Source: Bacteroidota bacterium (GTDB taxonomy: Bacteria > Bacteroidota > Bacteroidia > Flavobacteriales_D > Crocinitomicaceae). Taken from it: a DNA stretch of 8,285 nt. Shown piece by piece: positions 6,409 through 8,285 of this stretch. Both the position numbers and the translations under genes were made by a program. A model generated the notes under the pieces. The model was not told where the DNA came from and ran no database searches. It saw nothing but the letters and a program-made list of their open reading frames with translations. How positions within the stretch are numbered: position 1 is the first letter of the stretch; each line of letters opens with the position of its first letter. The stretch is from contig SBGS01000107.1 of NCBI GenBank assembly GCA_006226555.1, positions 1 to 8,285 on the forward strand. Reading direction: 5' to 3'.

Positions 6409-8135
6409 GTCGACCGGATTTTGAAAATATTGATCTTTGGTTATTCGAGTATGCGGAGGGGAATTTAAGCCCTGAGCAGATCGAGCAACTTAAGATGTTT
6501 TTATTTCTGCATCCAGAGCTTGATGTCGAGTTGGATGCCTGGAAGGCTGCTAAAGTATCACCTGTCAATACTGATTATCCTCACACGGAGGCATTGATTA
6601 AAGAACCTTCTTATGTTGGTTTGAAATTGTCTGCAGCGTTGACAGTACTTATCGTACTATTCTTGTTCTTATTGCCAAACACGATCGATGAAGCTGGAAT
6701 TAAGTTTGCGGCAAGCAATGGTACCTCAGAGGAAGATCAACTACTAAAAGTTGAATCGGATAATGCTTATGAAGCTACGGCACTAAAAAATCGACTAAGA
6801 GAATTGGAGAATCAAGTTGCTACGCTTGAAGCAGAAAATCAGAGATTGCGGGTTGATGCAGCTGTTGCTTCAAATGTCGAAACTAGTCGTTCAAGTTCAA
6901 GCTCATTTGAGTCAAACTTGACAGAAATGGCGGTTTCATCGGAAAGCGGTACTTCAAATTATTTTGAACCAAAGAATTCAGATAAGTCAACAAACGTAGG
7001 CGTTGAAATGAATACAGAAGCTTCTGTTACGGAATCATTCTATGCGGAAACAGAGGAGAATAATATTGATACCAGACCGGCAGAGGTTATTGATTGGTAT
7101 GCTTCTCCTACACCAGTTGGAGTACATGCCAACGAACACTCTGCATCATCCAGTGATTACAAGCGTTCGTTCAGTGATAAATTAAGAACGCTCGGAAGAA
7201 CGATACAACGAATGATGGACAATCCGATTGCTCTTAAAAATTCAAGAGATCCTCAGTATGGTCTTCCCGGGATGACAGCACAGGATATTAATTTTTCGGC
7301 GGTTGGCGGTTTATTAACGACAAGGGTTCAAACCTTGAGCCGTGTGCAGTTTTTGGGTACTGAACAAGAACAGTACATGAATACCGTAAACATCGATGGG
7401 TATTCTTACGCAATACGAGGTGGTCTTGGAATGCAGATGTATCACTCGACATTCCACAATGGAGGAATTCAACACGGAGGTATTGCTTTAACATACGCGC
7501 CTAAATTCTCTGTGAACAGGTATTTTTCAATTGAGCCTTCAGTGCGCTTTAAGATGGGTGCAAAATTGTTGGACTATAACAGGGTTTCAGGACTAGAGAC
7601 TGTTGAAATGCAGCCCGGAATTAATTATGATTTCTATCCTGAAGGACAACAACCTATTGGTCGTCAGCTTTGGTATAAGGATCTTGGTTTGGGGCTAATG
7701 GTAAATACGAAGTGGTTCTTTGCGGGTATCAATGCAGACAATGTATTCCGCCACCAGGATAATATTTACAATAATTCTTGGAACCAGCAAAGAAGAACGA
7801 GTGTCAACTTTACAGCGACAATCGGAACGGATTGGGAGAACAACAGAGAAAATCTGCGTTTATCACCTTATGTCGTAATGAATGTATTTGAGGGTAGGGA
7901 GATGTTATATGCAGGAGCGAACCTGCAATGGAATTGGTTCACATTCGGAGCTGCGGTTTCATCACAAGCAGAACCAATAGCTAGCATAGGAATGAAGTTC
8001 AAGCAATTCACTTTGAGTTATACAGCTGATTATTCAAAGAGTATAGCTATGGATAAGAGTTTATTATCACATCAATTATCGCTAAGGATAAATGGTAAAA
8101 CTAGTCGCTTCGGAAGACGACTTTCAAATTTGTAA
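6405..8135 (+). CDS. Predicted trans-envelope anti-sigma factor fused to a PorP/SprF-like outer-membrane barrel
   Basis: This 576-residue protein starts inside the sigma-factor stop codon (ATGA). Residues 1-50 (LWLFEYAEGNLSPEQIEQLK, then a FLFLHPEL helix) resemble the short cytosolic N-terminus of Bacteroidota anti-sigma factors. No zinc HxxxCxxC motif is present, and the protein has no cysteine at all. One transmembrane helix lies at about 71-91. Residues 124-150 form a leucine zipper. Residues 153-255 are low-complexity, rich in Ser, Thr and Glu, including a five-serine run at 163-167. From about 295 to 576 the sequence reads like the mature part of PorP/SprF proteins: alternating aromatic/aliphatic strands, GGLGMQMYHSTFHNGGIQHG, the FSIEPSVRFKMGAK strand, DLGLGLMVNTKWFFAGINAD, and a closing strand SLLSHQLSLRING. 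There is no separate signal peptide; the TM helix would act as the export signal. PorP/SprF proteins support type IX secretion and surface-protein anchoring. The sigma-binding role is inferred from the N-terminus, coupling and membrane topology. The barrel call is from pattern recognition. Confidence 0.8.
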   Translation: MSRPDFENIDLWLFEYAEGNLSPEQIEQLKMFLFLHPELDVELDAWKAAKVSPVNTDYPHTEALIKEPSYVGLKLSAALTVLIVLFLFLLPNTIDEAGIKFAASNGTSEEDQLLKVESDNAYEATALKNRLRELENQVATLEAENQRLRVDAAVASNVETSRSSSSSFESNLTEMAVSSESGTSNYFEPKNSDKSTNVGVEMNTEASVTESFYAETEENNIDTRPAEVIDWYASPTPVGVHANEHSASSSDYKRSFSDKLRTLGRTIQRMMDNPIALKNSRDPQYGLPGMTAQDINFSAVGGLLTTRVQTLSRVQFLGTEQEQYMNTVNIDGYSYAIRGGLGMQMYHSTFHNGGIQHGGIALTYAPKFSVNRYFSIEPSVRFKMGAKLLDYNRVSGLETVEMQPGINYDFYPEGQQPIGRQLWYKDLGLGLMVNTKWFFAGINADNVFRHQDNIYNNSWNQQRRTSVNFTATIGTDWENNRENLRLSPYVVMNVFEGREMLYAGANLQWNWFTFGAAVSSQAEPIASIGMKFKQFTLSYTADYSKSIAMDKSLLSHQLSLRINGKTSRFGRRLSNL

Positions 8136-8139
8136 GGGT

Positions 8140-8285
8140 ATGAAGAGGATTTTGATTTTGGGAATGTTGTTGATCAGTAGTGTGTCACAGGCACAGGATC
8201 CACAATTCACGCAGTTCTACGCGAATCCGATCTATTTGAATCCTGCGTTCGCAGGGTCACATGGTTGTCCACGTTTCAACGTCAA
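8140..8285 (+). CDS. Type IX secretion-associated PorP/SprF family protein, 3' end outside the window
   Basis: Only the first 48 codons are present. They start with a clear signal peptide (MKRILILGMLLISSVSQA, cleavage after A18). The mature N-terminus, QDPQFTQFYANPIYLNPAFAG, is almost a signature for the PorP/SprF family, outer-membrane proteins linked to type IX secretion and gliding or surface-adhesin display. The ATG lies 4 nt after the stop of the sigma-coupled fusion gene, so it is very likely in the same transcript. Unlike the upstream protein, this one has a conventional exported N-terminus. A single cysteine is visible in the mature part, in SHGCPRF. The partner secreted protein, often encoded next to such genes, would be beyond the window. 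Confidence 0.9.
   Translation, partial: MKRILILGMLLISSVSQAQDPQFTQFYANPIYLNPAFAGSHGCPRFNV

Noticed and set aside
6405..6700. Reading the fusion gene as a frameshifted or mis-joined pair of genes
   Set aside because: The frame is continuous from the ATGA overlap through the TM helix, zipper and linker into the PorP-like domain, with similar codon style throughout and no second start with a signal peptide near the domain border.

Overview
The window looks like a chromosomal segment from a Bacteroidota, most likely a marine or aquatic Flavobacteriia-type organism. The evidence is two PorP/SprF-type (type IX secretion associated) modules, a DsbD and a RecG of Bacteroidota character, candidate promoters of the Bacteroidota form (TTG, about 20 nt, TAnnTTTG), weak or absent Shine-Dalgarno sequences and moderately AT-rich DNA. 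The placement is inferred from protein and promoter style, not from a marker gene. I see no mobile element, CRISPR array, tRNA or rRNA.

Left part (1-3967, all + strand): the 3' part of dsbD (cut by the window edge), a strong intrinsic terminator, recG, and a small exported protein with a TonB-C-like fold. These look like housekeeping or envelope genes with separate candidate promoters rather than one operon. The recG start is best placed at a GTG downstream of the dsbD terminator.

Middle (3969-5729, - strand): a complete long-chain fatty acyl-CoA synthetase. It converges on the small TonB-C-like gene with a single base between the two stop codons. Upstream of it is a 190-bp divergent intergenic region holding a TACTTTTG promoter box and two 16-nt near-identical direct repeats 21 bp apart.

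Right part (5920-8285, + strand): a tight three-gene cluster. It encodes an ECF sigma factor (probable TTG start), a 576-residue protein overlapping it by ATGA, and, 4 nt further on, the start of a canonical PorP/SprF protein. The 576-residue protein is the most interesting object here. It has a short cytosolic anti-sigma-like domain, one transmembrane helix, a GCN4-like leucine zipper, a long Ser/Thr/Glu-rich linker, and a C-terminal PorP/SprF-like domain expected to be an outer-membrane beta-barrel. Read literally, one polypeptide would span both membranes and connect an outer-membrane barrel directly to a sigma factor. A natural working model is a one-protein trans-envelope switch in which the state of the barrel, possibly set by secretion, surface proteins or the neighbouring PorP/SprF, releases or holds the sigma factor. 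I cannot tell from sequence alone whether this architecture has already been described.
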